Position numbers and translations under genes: made by a program | Source: Acephala macrosclerotiorum | Taxonomy: Eukaryota; Ascomycota; Leotiomycetes; Helotiales; Mollisiaceae | NCBI GenBank assembly: GCA_014904845.1 | Contig: MU119252.1 | Coordinates: 62,001 to 126,000 of the forward strand | Reading direction: 5' to 3' | Length of the DNA stretch: 64,000 bases | Notes under the pieces: model-generated | The model's input: the letters and a program-made list of their open reading frames with translations, nothing else | Databases searched by the model: none | Told to the model about the DNA's origin: nothing | Part shown: positions 24,106-36,044 of the stretch, in pieces | How positions within the stretch are numbered: the first letter of the stretch is position 1 | Layout of the letters: each line of letters opens with the position of its first letter

Positions 24106-25212
24106 TCAAGCCGTATCTGACATTCTAGTCTTCGTCCTAGCTCTCTGTGCATCCTTGGCATGTTTCCTTGCCTGGCTAAGACTCGTTCCCACCTCTTCTC
24201 TCGTCTTCATCTCAAAAGCATCTTCTGATACTTCATCCAATATAAAATGTCCGAGGTTTCCCTGCCTCCACCTCTGAATAATCCACAGTGCAGCAGCATC
24301 CGTATCAGGGACACCACCCTTGCCCAATCGTCCCGTCTTCTTGCAGACAGCCTCCAGTAATTCCACAACATCGTTTGTAGGGCCACAATATTCTTTATAC
24401 AAGATCTCTCCGCCATGCTGCTTATTGATATGGTACAGCAGATAATCGCACAGTGTTACCGGTGCAATAATCGTATCCTTTACACTTCCCACCAAAGCGA
24501 GCTTCATCATCGCCTCCGCGTCTGGCACGAATGGTACAAATACACCAGGAGTATCAACCAAGTATACTCCTTCCAACCCCTTCTCTTCGTTCCTTTCCAC
24601 AATCTTGACTCCACTGGCAATTTTCCGTGTAACCCCAGGTTGTGCTCCTGTGAATGCCGCCTTCGCTTTATGTACACCTGCCATCCGCAACGCGTTCAAG
24701 AGAGAGGACTTCCCAACATTTGGCATACCGACGACGAGGATTCGATAGCCGAGGAGGGATTGTCGATCTTCATTGTGTTGTTTGCAGAGATTCAGGACAG
24801 TTTTGACGTCGCGTTTCGATTTGTGGTCAGTAAAGAGTGTCGTGGATGGGGCGTGCCATTGTCTGATTATTTCTTCCCTCTATGTAAAGCCGTACTGTCA
24901 GAAAGGCCCATGTGCAGTAGAGGATTAGGGACTAACTCGTTTGTCTGCTGGCCGGTCTTTGCTTCCTAGATCTCTCTTTGTGTACACGACCACCCGTTCT
25001 CGACCGGCCAGCGACTCTTCGAATAGCGGATTTCGGGAGGTGAGGGGGACTCGGTAGTCTCGACATTCTATAATGAGGTCGATTGACGAGACCATAGTCT
25101 TCATTTTCGAGAGACCTGATGCATGATGTCCCAGGAAATAGGATCGAGGGAGCGACAGCTGAGCAGGAAATGCTGCTCTAGGAATGAATTGTGCCATCTT
25201 GGTGGCTGTCAA
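24106..25212 (-). CDS. MTG1: Mitochondrial ribosome-associated GTPase 1
   Basis: Two exons on the minus strand, 25212-24937 and 24879-24106, joined across a 57 bp GTTAGT..ATAG intron in phase 0, give 349 residues. The G motifs are circularly permuted, as expected for the YlqF/MTG1 family: G4 YTKRD (about residue 80) precedes G1 GMPNVGKSS (about 143-151), then G2 GVTR (about 176) and G3 DTPG (about 201). The N-terminus (MTATKMAQFIPRAAFPAQLS) is rich in Arg/Ala/Ser with few acids, consistent with a mitochondrial targeting peptide; an in-frame Met six codons in is an alternative start. In yeast and animals MTG1 assists assembly of the large mitoribosomal subunit at the inner membrane. Confidence 0.93.
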
Positions 25213-25468
25213 ATGGTACTACTGATGATCCATTGTACGAGATTGGGTTGCTGCTGGGCTGGGTTAAAAGGCCGTGGGGTCGCGAGGTTCATCGAAAAAC
25301 GCGAGGCTGAACATATATTTAAATGATCTGCAATTGGCCAATGCTGTCAGCCAATTATATCCTCGCTTGCCAGCCAATGACGCAGATCTGCGACCCCTGT
25401 TTTTTGAAGCTGGAAGAGAATTTGTTTCTCCCTTCAACAAAATGTCGAAAGTCCAAGGAGTGTGTAAG

Positions 25469-25663
25469 TGTTGGAACACTAGTCACGTGCAGCACTAGGC
25501 TGCATCGGGACTAGCCCAAACCGCGCTAGAGTTGAGGTTATATCTCTCAACTCTTGCGCACTTTCTACTAGAATGAACAACGATTACAACAACTGCAAAG
25601 ATAGGACATAGATCCCTATACTTTGCGTCTGGCCTATTAATAGGTATCCCTGTGTAACCGACA
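25469..25663 (+). mobile_element. Solo LTR of a Ty1/copia element with 5 bp target duplication
   Basis: A 195 bp segment starting TGTTGGAACACT and ending GTAACCGACA has TG...CA ends and is flanked on both sides by GTAAG (25464-25468 and 25664-25668). It matches the LTRs of the nested element at 45124 and 57560: both share AGTCACGTGC, GATCGGGACTAGC-like sequence and GCTAGAGTTGA at the same spacing. No internal retrotransposon sequence is present, so it is a solo LTR left by LTR-LTR recombination. Unlike those copies it is not AT-converted. Confidence 0.88.
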
Positions 25664-25961
25664 GTAAGAATGTAACATTTGTTCTGTATACACCGAATCA
25701 TCCTTCCCTTCAAATAATTCGCTTTTACTTTTCTTTCCTTCTTTTTATCTCGACTGTCCACATTGTTATCACCAAGACCTTAGCCCCTTCCTACCAATTT
25801 TTCACAAGAACTTGGCCTAAGTAGTTGCCTTCTCACGTGGCATAGCGTCTAAGAATGACTCGTCATCAAGGTCTTTTCCAAGAATACAAAAGCTCTTCAA
25901 TCCTCTTGGCTTGACTCAGACGAGGATATATAATACATACTCCAAAGCTCAATCGAGTTAG

Positions 25962-27943
25962 TTGAGGGGAATTCTTCTTAATATGACACACAATCATTTA
26001 ACTCCACCAGATAAGAATTTCACTCCAGATATTAGCTCGGTCTCAACTATGGCCTTAGGGTTAGAGAACTCCTTCAGCTTAAGGCTGCCTGAGAAGGTGC
26101 AGGAATTCCCAGAGAAAGATATCACGGAGTCAAACACAGACATCGAAGATGGCCAGCGAGAAGCCACCGCTTTCGAGAACGAGATCCGAGACCAGGCTGA
26201 TGCGACCTACTCTTCAATACATCCTCGTACCAAAAGATTGAAGAGAGCAAGGTGGAAGAAGTACTTTGCTCGGAAAACTTCGACCCTTCAGACTTCTACG
26301 TCAAGATATTGGCAACATCAGGAAAAGATACATCTCTGACTGGACTCTGTTCAATCAGTTGGTATTCGCAAGTGCAATCTACGTCTTCTTCACCAACTCT
26401 TCTTCACCAACATCTTGCCTGGAATCACGTTTGCCAGTGATCTCTACGTGTTGACTGGGATGACCTGGGGTACGATTGAGGTTGTGTTTAGCACTGGGTT
26501 ATGTGGCATTATCTTCTCATTGCAAGTCGTCAACATCTTTTGAGGGCTTTCTGCTGATGGGGCCTAGGTTCTCCATTCAGCCGTTGCCTATTCTTGGAGT
26601 TACTGGACCATTTTCTATGCTAGCCGAGAACATATACTCATTGTGTATCGATTCATTCCATGTGAGTACATACGGGGTCTTTTATGGACAGCTACTCACA
26701 GTAATATAGGTAGACTTTCTTCATGTTATCACATGGTCTCTCATCCATGCTGCTTGGATGCATTACCTGCTCGCCATATGCAATGCCCACGATTGGACGA
26801 TGCAATATGTTACCACCTTCAGTGCAGACATTTTCTCGCTTCTAAACAGCGTCATCTACTTCTACAAGCTGTTCAAGAGCTTCAACGAAATCATACTGCT
26901 GTCTCGTTCGCCTCATTCCTTTGCTCAGTTATCGGAGCAGTTGGAATATTTCTCCTCGCGGTCGTTCTCTCAACTGCCAACTCCTGGAAACCACTCTTCC
27001 ATTGCTACATCCGTATGAGTCTGACAGAGTACGCCTCAGCGATCTCGATCATTTTGTTCATTGGTATTCCACACATTGGAGAGCTTGCCGCATTAGACAG
27101 GCAGATACTTCAGGTCCAGACCTCCTTCCGTCCTTCGGACCCGCCAGGACCGTTTTCTTCGTCCAATTCTCGAGTGGATCTTTCTCTCCATCATTCCTGG
27201 GGCGATTATCACGGTTCTATTTTACTTCGATCACGAGATCAGTAGCATTACCTGCACCCTAGACCACTACGGGACCAAGAAACCTGGTGGCTTCGCTCGG
27301 GATACTTTGCTCGGCATAACTACAGCAATTTGTGGTATCCTCGGCATACCACCAGCACATGGGCTCCTTCCGCAAGCACCTTTACACTCAAAGTCTCTCA
27401 TACACATAGTCAAACCCGAATCAATCGAAATCGACGAAAAGATAGAACGAAAGATCACTTTCAAAGAAACCCAACAAGTCCACGAACAACGCTGGTCCCC
27501 TTTCTCCAAGCATCCGGAATCCTCCTCTTCATCTCCCCACCCTTCAACACATCCTTGGCCTGACACCTACCTCCGTCCTCGCCGGCCTCTTCCTTTTCAT
27601 AGGCAAAAAATCCCTCACCGTAAACCCCATCCTATCCCGCTTCTTCTACATCCTGACTCCCCCGTCCGAACTCCCTCTTCCCAAAGGAGTCAAGAATTAT
27701 TGGGGCATACGTGCTTTTATTACGTTGTTGTAAATTGTGATGACGGGGATTATTTTTTATATTATGTTGATGGTTGCGGCGCCGGCGTTTCCAGTGGTTA
27801 TTATTGCGTTGGTGCCAGTTTGGTTGGGGGTTATGAATAGGATTTGGGGGAGGGAGACGTTGAGGTTTGTGGATGCGTGGGCTTGTAAGGAGGGAACGCC
27901 GGAGGATGATGAGGATAGGAGGAATGGGATTTTGTACGGATGA
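25962..27943 (+). pseudogene. HCO3-/borate (SLC4/Bor1-like) transporter, multiply frameshifted
   Basis: Homologous blocks follow in the right order but in changing frames: YISDWTLFNQLVFASAIYVF (about 26325-26385), TGMTWGTIEVVFSTGLCGII (about 26455-26515), QPLPILGVTGPFSMLAENIY (about 26577-26640), WMHYLLAICNAHDW (about 26755-26800), AVQELQRNHTAVSF (about 26870), LFYFDHEISSI, GILGIPPAHGLLPQAPLHSK (about 27340-27390), SVLAGLFLF, and finally VIIALVPVWLGVMNRIWGRE (about 27795-27860). These are signature blocks of fungal anion exchangers. Lesions include a 14 bp tandem duplication at 26384-26411, frame changes near 26868, 27150-27180 and 27500-27570, and an in-frame TAA at about 27731 where the family has Gln. 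Introns at 26522-26567 (GC-AG) and 26662-26709 are still recognisable. The upstream frame from 25983 (MTHNHL...) may be the N-terminal cytoplasmic part. Confidence 0.8.
26522..26567 (+). other. GC-AG intron remnant in the transporter pseudogene
   Basis: Removing GCAAGT...CCTAG joins GIIFSL with FSIQPLPILGVTG in frame, the expected order in the family. The donor has only GC at its first two bases. Confidence 0.6.
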
Positions 27944-30336
27944 GGGGATAGCAAAAGAGAAGGCTGTTGCGAACAGTGATCAGGTTGGTGGAGGTGTCGT
28001 GGGGGAGGAGCTTGTGTAAGAATGGGAGAAGACATCTGCAGCAATCTGGCGACTTTCTGTGCCCGACCTACAACTTATGGCAGCATAAATGATCCAGATT
28101 CTTTAGTTCATTATTTAAGACAAGATTAAATGTGATGTGAGAAACGTGATTGAAGATTCAAATTCAAAAGTTTAACTTGAGCAAGGTGATCCCATGATCC
28201 TGTCTCGCCTGCAGAAACGCATTTTTGAAGGAAACTATGCATTCAAGCTCAACGTATTAACTTAAACATTTACCTATGATCTATCATCCCAGATATCATC
28301 CAACCTCAAACATCCCAATCAACTCCATCCTCCCTTTCTATTCGCACGAACACCACCCAGTGTTAATGGTCAAAAACTTATAATCTTGGAAATCTCCTGA
28401 TCTGCTAGCGCGGACGTCTAAGATGGCCTTGGTTTCTCAACTGTCATATGACGAAAGGATCAAGGAAGATATTCACGTACACGTCTGCGGGATCGACCCG
28501 GTCTGGAAGCATGATACCTTCTTCGCATCCGGGACAATCTCGTCGCTGAAGTGTTAATAATGTGCTGCGGTAGTTGCGAACACTAAAACCGCAAGTAAGG
28601 ATGGTGGAGTTCATGGTGCTGTGGGAGAGATTGATGTATTTGTAGTTAGCTGATGACGGACTGTCTTCCGAGGAGAATGTCGGTATGCTGCTTCTTCAAA
28701 CTTTTGAGGAGCGATGAAAGTAAGTCTAAGCCTTGCGCAGATTGGGAACTATTTATCATCTATGTTGAGGGTGATTCAAGCTCAAACCTCTCTTGATTTC
28801 GAGAATTAACTGAAGTATCTATGTTCTTGAAATGGGAATAATTCGACTTAGGATGTGTATTTCATGTCCGCGTCCTTTGATTGATTCGCGAAGCACCATC
28901 CTTCAACTCTGGGTGTATCCTCTGGTGATATAAGCTCTCGTCCACATCAAGTATACACTTCTGAAGAATTCAAACAATGCGCTCGGATACGGAAATACTG
29001 CCTACCTGCGGGACCAGAGTGCACGAAACCAGAAGCAACTGCTCTTTGGTGAAACGTCCCATGATAGCATGTCATTCTCCACCTGAAATGTTCCCCAGCT
29101 ACTTGACGGCCATCTTGCCTAGAATTTTGCAAATGTCTGGGTCGCTTGAGCCGAGACGATCAATGGTTTTGTACAGTACGCTAAAGAGAGAGAAATTAGT
29201 TAATGTTTGTTAGGTTATGAGTTGCGAAAGCCATGACGGAGCTACTGGAAGGACGTAGCCCGTAGGAGCATAGAGGAGGCCCTGAAGCTGAGATGTCGAT
29301 GTTACCGTTTATAGAGGCAATCGGGAATCAGTTCCCTTAAACATAGCACCCATTTGCTGCTCTGACTTGATAGCTGACAACACAACTACAGCTGAACTTG
29401 GTCAGAACAGGACACATCCATACGCCGGCATTGTCCCCAGTGTAGCCTTTTCGCCCTGAGTATCCGAGTGCTCGCCAGGTCCAGCATATGTACCATTGGC
29501 AGTTTTCTCAAGATCGTCGCTTCCCCGATGAATGGTGTGCCCTGCATATGTGGTTTCTGGCGCCTGGTCTTGCAAGCTCTTCTCGCCGTCCAGCATCAGA
29601 AAGTATGGTTTTCCGAGCAACTCTCGTGCAAACAGAAGATATCCTTTCTTTGCATACTTTGTGCCTCGTGCCCGTGCTGATTGATGTTTGTCCCGTTGGT
29701 AGGTGATCCCCCGGATTCTTTGTTTCAAGTGTTGTAGTTTGCGGCGAGGTAGCAGATGAATTGCTTGCGTGGCACATCGAGCTCAAATTGTCTGGAAACT
29801 CGGCGGGTCGTCTTCTTGCTTATTCCACTAGAATCAATCAGCATCGGCCTACTATCCGGAGACTTCAAGAGGCCAACTTACCTTGGAACAATGACTGCTC
29901 GTGAAGCATCCTAGTGTGGCCAATCTACGTTTGTCAACTTGGGACATTCTGTTATTAGAACATATTCTAGCTCCAGGATGATCTTATACGATAGGATTAT
30001 AATTTGTTGAAATCTGCATGCTGGGCTCCAGAGCTCACCGCAAGTACTCGATGGTGGTTGTGAGAAGCTGCGAGGTTCGGGGCGAACCTCGGCAGTCCAA
30101 GTTAGCCCCACTTCCACCAATCAACAGCAAGTCAGCAAACATACTTCACTTCAAACTTTCGGTCCGCCCATGCTACCATTGCCTCCGTTTTCGATATACA
30201 TTTTTCACTTTGCAAGTATTTGTGTTGTTCATGTATCGTCAGATGCGGCTTGTCTTTCAACTCTCGACATGCCTGGAGTCGAACCCATTTGTTTCATTGG
30301 TTGCACTTCACTCGAGCTAGGGAGTCAGCAGAGACA
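27944..30336. other. Intergenic, no recognisable gene
   Basis: About 2.4 kb between the transporter pseudogene and the Zn2Cys6 gene. The longest frame (29728-29402, minus, 108 codons) has no recognisable domain. Base composition is ordinary. Nothing else is supported. Confidence 0.45.
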
Positions 30337-32198
30337 ATGATTGCACAAGCTGTATCTGATGCAGCTGCGGCGGTGGAGAAGAGGACCAGATCAAGTGGCT
30401 CACGTTCGCGGGGCGGCTGTCATACATGCAAGTGAGTCTTTGCCTTTTGCTTCATTGGCTTGATATACACGAGGCAAGTGCCACGTGGGAGATGGTTTCT
30501 TGTTTGCGACGATCCCAACCTCGTTGGTGTTTGCAAAGCAAGAAAGCTTTGGTTTCGGGAAATGCATATAAGACTGGACTGACCTTGAGCAATAGGATCC
30601 GTCGTGTTAAATGCGATGAAAGGCGCCCGGGTTGCTTACGGTGTGAGAAGTTCGGAAGAGGATGCGATGGCTATGAACCTCAAAACGCGCCTTCCAAGCC
30701 TGAGAAGACTTCAAAGCCAATCGCAAAGATACACAGCCTCCTGCCCGTTGCATTGGCACCAGCAATAAGTCTGTCACGTGTCCAGATTACTGTTCAGTGC
30801 CAGGATGAACAGGAAGAGCAGTATCTACGATTTTTCCATGCTGAGACAGCGGGAGCTCTTTCCGGAGGCTTTGATAACTCTCTGTGGAATTCTATCGTCC
30901 CGCAAGCATGCAATGAAGAGCCATGTATCCGTCACATTGCAGTTGCCCTCGCAGCTCTTGACAAGTCATGCAGAGCTAAGTCGATGAAATGTCCACTTCT
31001 CACATCCGAGGAACATCGTCAATATGCTTTACAGAAATACTCCACCGCGATACAGGAAGTCAGGGAGGTTCTGAGAGATCGACGAGACTCTCTGAGGACC
31101 GTGTTGATCGCTTCACTTCTCATCTTTTGCTTCGAGAGCTTTCACGGCGACATAAGATTGGCACTTACCAATGTCCATATGGCAGTGGAGCTCATGTATG
31201 CTTGGTTGTCGGATTTTAACGGGGTCGCTATCGGACCAGCCCGATTCTCGCCTGCGCCGCATATCATCGAAGACGACCTCGTTTCTGCGTACACGAGAAT
31301 GGATGTTCACCTCTTGAGTTGGATCGACGCACCGTTACCATCCCGTGGAAAAATACTTAGCTTTCTCTCCACCGAGGCTTTTGACTTACCGCAGTCCTTC
31401 TCAACTCTCACAGAAGCTAAAACTGATTTCGATCGCGTTACGAACCATGTCTTCCAATATCTCGGGTCAGTGCAACAAATCAAGGCACAGTCTTCAATTG
31501 GATCCTCGGCTCTCAGCGAAGCGTCAGAGAACAGTACGACAGAAAAACCGATGGTCTTAAGAGAGCTATGTCAATGGATGAAAGCCTTGGACCCATTATT
31601 GAAGCGTGCTCGCACTTACGACACCCATCAGGACTACGTTGGCGCTACAATCCTCCGGGTGCACGCCGTGACAGTCGAGATCTGTATTCGTGCAGCACTC
31701 TTCGAAAGCCACAACCCTCATGCATACGACATTTTCCTTCCCGAGTTCTGCGAGATAGTAGCCCTCTGCGGCGCCTTGGTCAACCATCCCCGCTTCGTCA
31801 AATCATTCGTGTTCAATGTGGGGTTTGTCCCAAGTCTGTTCATTCTTGTTACCAAATGTAGAGACAAAATTTTACGACAGGAGGCCATAGATGTCTTGAA
31901 AGCAGCACATCCAAGGAGGGAGGGTGTGTGGGACTGCTTGATGGTAGCTAGGATCGGAGAGGAATTGATCAAGTCCGAAGAGGAGGAGAAAATCTCTGGT
32001 CGGACGAAGGATATGATTGAGATTCACCTTGCGTGTTTGAATATGCCATTCGAGCTTCCGAGGCTACCAAGGACATTGGAAGATATCGAGATGAAGAGAA
32101 ATAGGTCTGGTGGAAGAGGATATCTGCTCGATTGGGTGGAGCGATGTGTGGATATGAACGCTGTTGGAGATAACCACAACTACGAGCATGCAATGTGA
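30337..32198 (+). CDS. Zn(II)2Cys6 fungal transcription factor
   Basis: Two exons, 30337-30431 and 30596-32198, joined across a 164 bp GTGAGT..ATAG intron that splits the codon for Lys32, give 565 residues. The binuclear cluster at residues 28-55 is canonical: C-x2-C-x6-C-x6-C-x2-C-x6-C (CHTCKIRRVKC, then CLRC, then GCDGY). It is preceded by a basic, Ser-rich stretch. The rest is the helical regulatory domain common in this class, including ALTNVHMAVELMYAWLSD. Such proteins bind CGG-type half sites as dimers or monomers and regulate nearby or distant metabolic genes; the target cannot be read here. Length is typical. The neighbouring transporter pseudogene upstream might once have been a target, but that is speculation. 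Confidence 0.9.
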
Positions 32199-32550
32199 CA
32201 GTCCGTCACCCCAAGCCTCCCCAGAAAGAACATTCCAGCTGCGCGATACCGCATACCCTTTCGACCAATTCGTAAGAACGACTAGGTGAGAAAGGGGAAA
32301 GCGGCGTTGTTCCCCAAAGCCGTCTAGCCTGGGGCACGGATAAAACTATATTTTGAGTCTAAGCTTGAGTCCTTGACCCCTCCCAGCCTCCCCTCCTACA
32401 ATGCTCTGAAACTTATCACTACCGACATCCACGAGACCAGGCAATCATTTTTGGATCCATTTTATATCCGTATTGCTTTTTTCTCTCCATTAGCCCTGGA
32501 CGCCCGTACCCGGCCTTTGTCCTTGATTCTGCCGTGTGTGGCCGCCCAAT

Positions 32551-33060
32551 ATGGCAAACGATAGGATGCTGCCTATCAGGCCCAACCACTATGCCAATAT
32601 CATGCTGGATCTCGAGACTGCATCCCTCAAATCCAATGCCGCATTTATCGAGCTCGGGGCGGTGTATTTCGATATCGACAGCCTCAAAACAGCGATCAAT
32701 TTGCAGTCCTGCTTGGACGTAGGTCTCGTCCAAGACAACGACGCTCTTAATTGGGTGAAACGAGAAATGCCCGAAAAATTGACTTTCAGCAACAGCTGCT
32801 ATCGTCAGGTCGAGGGTAGACTTGACCTGCTTTTCAAATTTGTCTGGAAAGCCGTTGTCGATACGAGCGAGAGATTGATGGACGGAGCTAGTGGAAGATA
32901 CAGGTATACGGAGTGCGAGCCTAAAGTCTGGGGAAATGGAGCAATTGCCGACAACGTCTAGATAGCGAATGCGTATAAGGGGAGCTCCTTGGAAGTACGT
33001 CAATGACGCGTGTATGCGGACCGCCGTCTCGACCCCTCAATTGAAGACGGGAAGGAATTA
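32551..33060 (+). pseudogene. Truncated, decaying tandem copy of the 3'-5' exonuclease gene
   Basis: The frame from ATG 32551 runs 136 codons to a TAG at 32959. It matches the N-terminal third of the intact gene at 33377: ANIMLDLETASLKSNAAFIE corresponds to ANIMLDLETTSLRPNAGIIE, and WGNGAIADNV to WGNGAVADNA. The TAG replaces the Trp codon of the intact copy, and similarity continues past it for about 100 bp with loss of frame (IANAY, then a collapsed segment). The third DEDD block (H..D) is absent. The first DLE and the second D block survive, so a shortened protein could be made but would lack the last metal-site residues. Confidence 0.7.
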
Positions 33061-33376
33061 CAATTGTCTAGTATGTCTTGAGCCATTCGTAACAGCAACA
33101 TCTACTAGACCTCTTAGACTGTACTCTTGTTGAGGCCTAAACAGGACTAGCTCGATGCACGGGCCCTGCGTTTCGAATTTCGAATTAAAGTCTGACATGC
33201 TCGACTTCGTCCTCTTTCCCCTGGACTACGTTCCTGAAAAACATCTTTATCCTCGCCTACCAGTCTGCTCCATCGTTTTTGGGTAGAACACTCTCTTTTG
33301 CATATCTTGAACCTTCCTTTCGCTAAATAATTAGCATCGAGGGCTGGCCCCCAACTCCATCACGTGCACTCTCAAA

Positions 33377-34750
33377 ATGGCTCCAGCTGAAGAGCCCAAC
33401 CAACACGCAAATATCATGCTGGATCTGGAAACCACATCTCTAAGGCCCAATGCGGGGATTATTGAGATTGGAGTAGTATACTTCGACATCAGCACGGGTG
33501 CCGAATTGAAATTTCTCAAAACACCGGTTAATCTGAAGTCCTGTCTGGACAATGGCCTTGTTCAAGACGATGGAACACTGAACTGGCTCGAGAAGAAGAT
33601 TCCGGGGACACTTGCTACCAGTAAAGTCACGAAGGTCACCTTGGAGGATGCCCTCGAGAAGCTCAACAAATTCGTCGTGGACGCTATCGATGATGCGAAG
33701 AAGAGGTTGCTGGAAGCTGGCCAAAGTCCGGATGACTGTAAGGCTATGATCTGGGGTAACGGAGCGGTTGCCGATAATGCCTGGATACGTAACGCGTATA
33801 TGGCTTGTGGTTGGCTGGACGAAGGAGACCCCGAAACGCAAAAGGTAAAAGCTTGGAAGCATACCAATGACATGTGCATGAGGACCATCGTCACGGCAGT
33901 CAAGCTAAAGACAGGATGGGATCACGCGAGAATACGTCGGGGGGGAACGCATCATGATGCGTTGGAGGATTGTAGGCATCAGATCAAGTATTTTGTCCCA
34001 GCATGGAAGAAGTTCATGGGAACTGCAAAGAGAAAAGGTCGCTCAACTGCAAAGCCATCAACTGCACTTTCCGCTGCCGCGCTGAATGATCCAGACTATA
34101 AGTCATACTCGCGGGCGCCAGGTGAGGCAGCTAAAGCCAAGGCATTGAAGGCATTCGAGAAAGAAGTCCACGGACAAGATGTCTCGAACAAGGAAAACAT
34201 ACCAAATAGAGATGCATCAATCGCCGACGAACAGCGAGCCCCTGCCACGAGGCCTGCGCTCCCGACCCCGGACACATCATTTGCCGAAGCAGACGCCATC
34301 CCAGACGATTTCATTACATTGACTCCCTCATACAGCCCTACATCAAAACGAAAACGCTCCCTCTCACAGGAGAACGCCGCCGTTCAGCTTCCAATCAAGT
34401 TGATTACCCCGAACGAGCCCTTCTCGGACATCAATGTAGACCTTCAGAATCTTCCAGTCTCTATATCCAAGCGCTCGACTGTCGAACAAGCTGCAGCAGA
34501 CCCAATTTCGTCCTCGCCAGCCTACAGCACCCCACGATACCCGGTTATTCCTTTCAACCAACCTGAGGTCCTTCGACAAGCCAAGACCAAGAGCGAGGAT
34601 GTCACAGTCTATCCATCCGAACCCTGGGTTACCAAGCAAGATCATCTCTCCACAGCTGCAACAGTTGCAATAGACGCAATTCCTTCCCCACCACCGGCTT
34701 GTGGCATCCAACCACCTCCTACTGGATACCCGAACCCCGATATTGCTTAG
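33377..34750 (+). CDS. DEDDh 3'-5' exonuclease (Rv2179c-like)
   Basis: A 457-residue frame without introns, starting at an ATG after CTCAAA. The nuclease domain occupies residues 11-210. Exo I is MLDLETT with Asp16 and Glu18; Exo II is WGNGAVADNAW with Asp133; Exo III is GGTHHDALEDCRHQIKYF with His193 and Asp198. This pattern fits the Rv2179c-like/DexA-like family of DEDDh exonucleases. The C-terminal 240 residues are low complexity, rich in Ser, Pro and Ala, with a basic KRKR patch that could be a nuclear signal. Substrate (RNA or DNA) is unknown. A degraded copy lies 400 bp upstream. Open frame continues after the stop in another frame (34699-35097), so a missed intron or a frameshift may hide more C-terminus. 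Confidence 0.75.
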   Translation: MAPAEEPNQHANIMLDLETTSLRPNAGIIEIGVVYFDISTGAELKFLKTPVNLKSCLDNGLVQDDGTLNWLEKKIPGTLATSKVTKVTLEDALEKLNKFVVDAIDDAKKRLLEAGQSPDDCKAMIWGNGAVADNAWIRNAYMACGWLDEGDPETQKVKAWKHTNDMCMRTIVTAVKLKTGWDHARIRRGGTHHDALEDCRHQIKYFVPAWKKFMGTAKRKGRSTAKPSTALSAAALNDPDYKSYSRAPGEAAKAKALKAFEKEVHGQDVSNKENIPNRDASIADEQRAPATRPALPTPDTSFAEADAIPDDFITLTPSYSPTSKRKRSLSQENAAVQLPIKLITPNEPFSDINVDLQNLPVSISKRSTVEQAAADPISSSPAYSTPRYPVIPFNQPEVLRQAKTKSEDVTVYPSEPWVTKQDHLSTAATVAIDAIPSPPPACGIQPPPTGYPNPDIA

Positions 34751-36044
34751 CAGAAGCCAGCGCGGCGAGCTACAAAGGTCTAGTGAGCTTAAGTCCAGGG
34801 ACTTTGGCTTGCTTCCTGGACGATGGTGAGGATGGCGAGTTTGCTGACCTTCCGCCATCTTTGAGTCCGATCGCAAGACGAGAAACTCCAGCTCCCACAG
34901 CTACACACTCAATTCTCGACGGAGATTCTTCGAAAGCTGCACCGGCTGCTATTCCTAGCGAATGTTCGATGAATGATGCGAGCTTGTTTTCTCTTCTAAC
35001 GAAGGAAGGTGTGGATCCCGGTTCTTCCTTTCCAACCTCGTCTGTGTTACGAGATCACAATGCCGGAACTTTGGACATCAAGGTCGAGAGGTTCTAGATC
35101 GACGGCTCTTGGTAGATGGTTGAAGATGGGAAGTGAAGGTTTTTGCTCACGATTGATAGATCCTCCTTGTCCCAAGATCAAGCAGCCACAATACCCGCCA
35201 TGTTGAGAGGGTTTCAGAGTTTCGAGCGCAAAGCTTCTTTCGCACGCAGACGCAGACAGCGTGACAATAAAGGCCCTGCTGAGCATGGCGAGTGTTCGAG
35301 CAGTAAAGACCACGACCAACGATGACATGAGCATGCCAACTACCAGGGACAGATCGAAATCACGTACAGGATATTGTCCGCCTCGAAATTCTGGTCGTTT
35401 CGACACTATCGACGGCGGTGATAAGAGTGACGGAAGCAACAAAGGCTAATGACCTGGTGCTTGAGACCAGCCTTGTCAACCTTTCAGCCTTGCTTGGAAA
35501 TTTTCGCAGCCTGACCTGGGCTAAGATACCGCGTCCAGTAGACGCCATGGAATTGGCCAATTGGCCAATGATAGTACTTTCTGAGAGATTGTGGGCTCAA
35601 GAAAGTCCTGGCGAGGCTGGGAACTTGAGAACGCTGCTTGGGTCTATGCTGCATATGTGTATGGCGTTTTGGGATGCCATGCGGGGTGAATGTATATCAA
35701 ACATACTTGTCCCATGTGCGTATGATTGCGACGCCTCCGCATTTCATCTAATGTCTTTGATCTAAATCAGTTCGACTTAGCGTACGAATTGTCATCTTCC
35801 TCGCTAATCACCAGCCACCATCTCGTCCTAATAACCCGAGCCTCTACTTCTACTTCCTCCTCCAATCCATATCTCGAGCCCCAAACTTCATTGACGCCTG
35901 CAACAACTTTGATTCCTTAAACAATAGTCTTCGATACGACCGCAAATCTGTCAACCTTTTAGGCTGCCTTCAAATACCTTTGCGCTTGCGCTCCTTCTCT
36001 GTCTTCTTCCATACCACCCATTCAAACTCCATCCTCAATCCCCA
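34751..36044. other. Intergenic or uncertain coding, not assigned
   Basis: About 1.3 kb. A frame at 34699-35097 (+), rich in Ser/Pro, may be a detached C-terminal exon of the exonuclease gene. Another at about 35412-35765 (+) has a protein-like composition (ETSLVNLSALLGNFRSLTW) but no ATG at its start and no recognised family. Neither is called a gene. Confidence 0.35.

Noticed and set aside
24415..24969. 184-codon plus-strand frame
   Set aside because: Antisense to MTG1, whose G motifs are unambiguous.
25495..25677. LTR end placed at 25677 (..TGTAACA)
   Set aside because: Ending at 25663 (..CCGACA) gives the perfect GTAAG duplication and matches the length of the other LTRs.
30270..30300. 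tRNA T-arm-like sequence (GAGTCGAACCC)
   Set aside because: No matching acceptor, D-arm or anticodon arm around it.
35412..35765. Separate gene in the 35.4-35.8 kb frame
   Set aside because: No ATG start, no family, and no convincing splice to neighbours.
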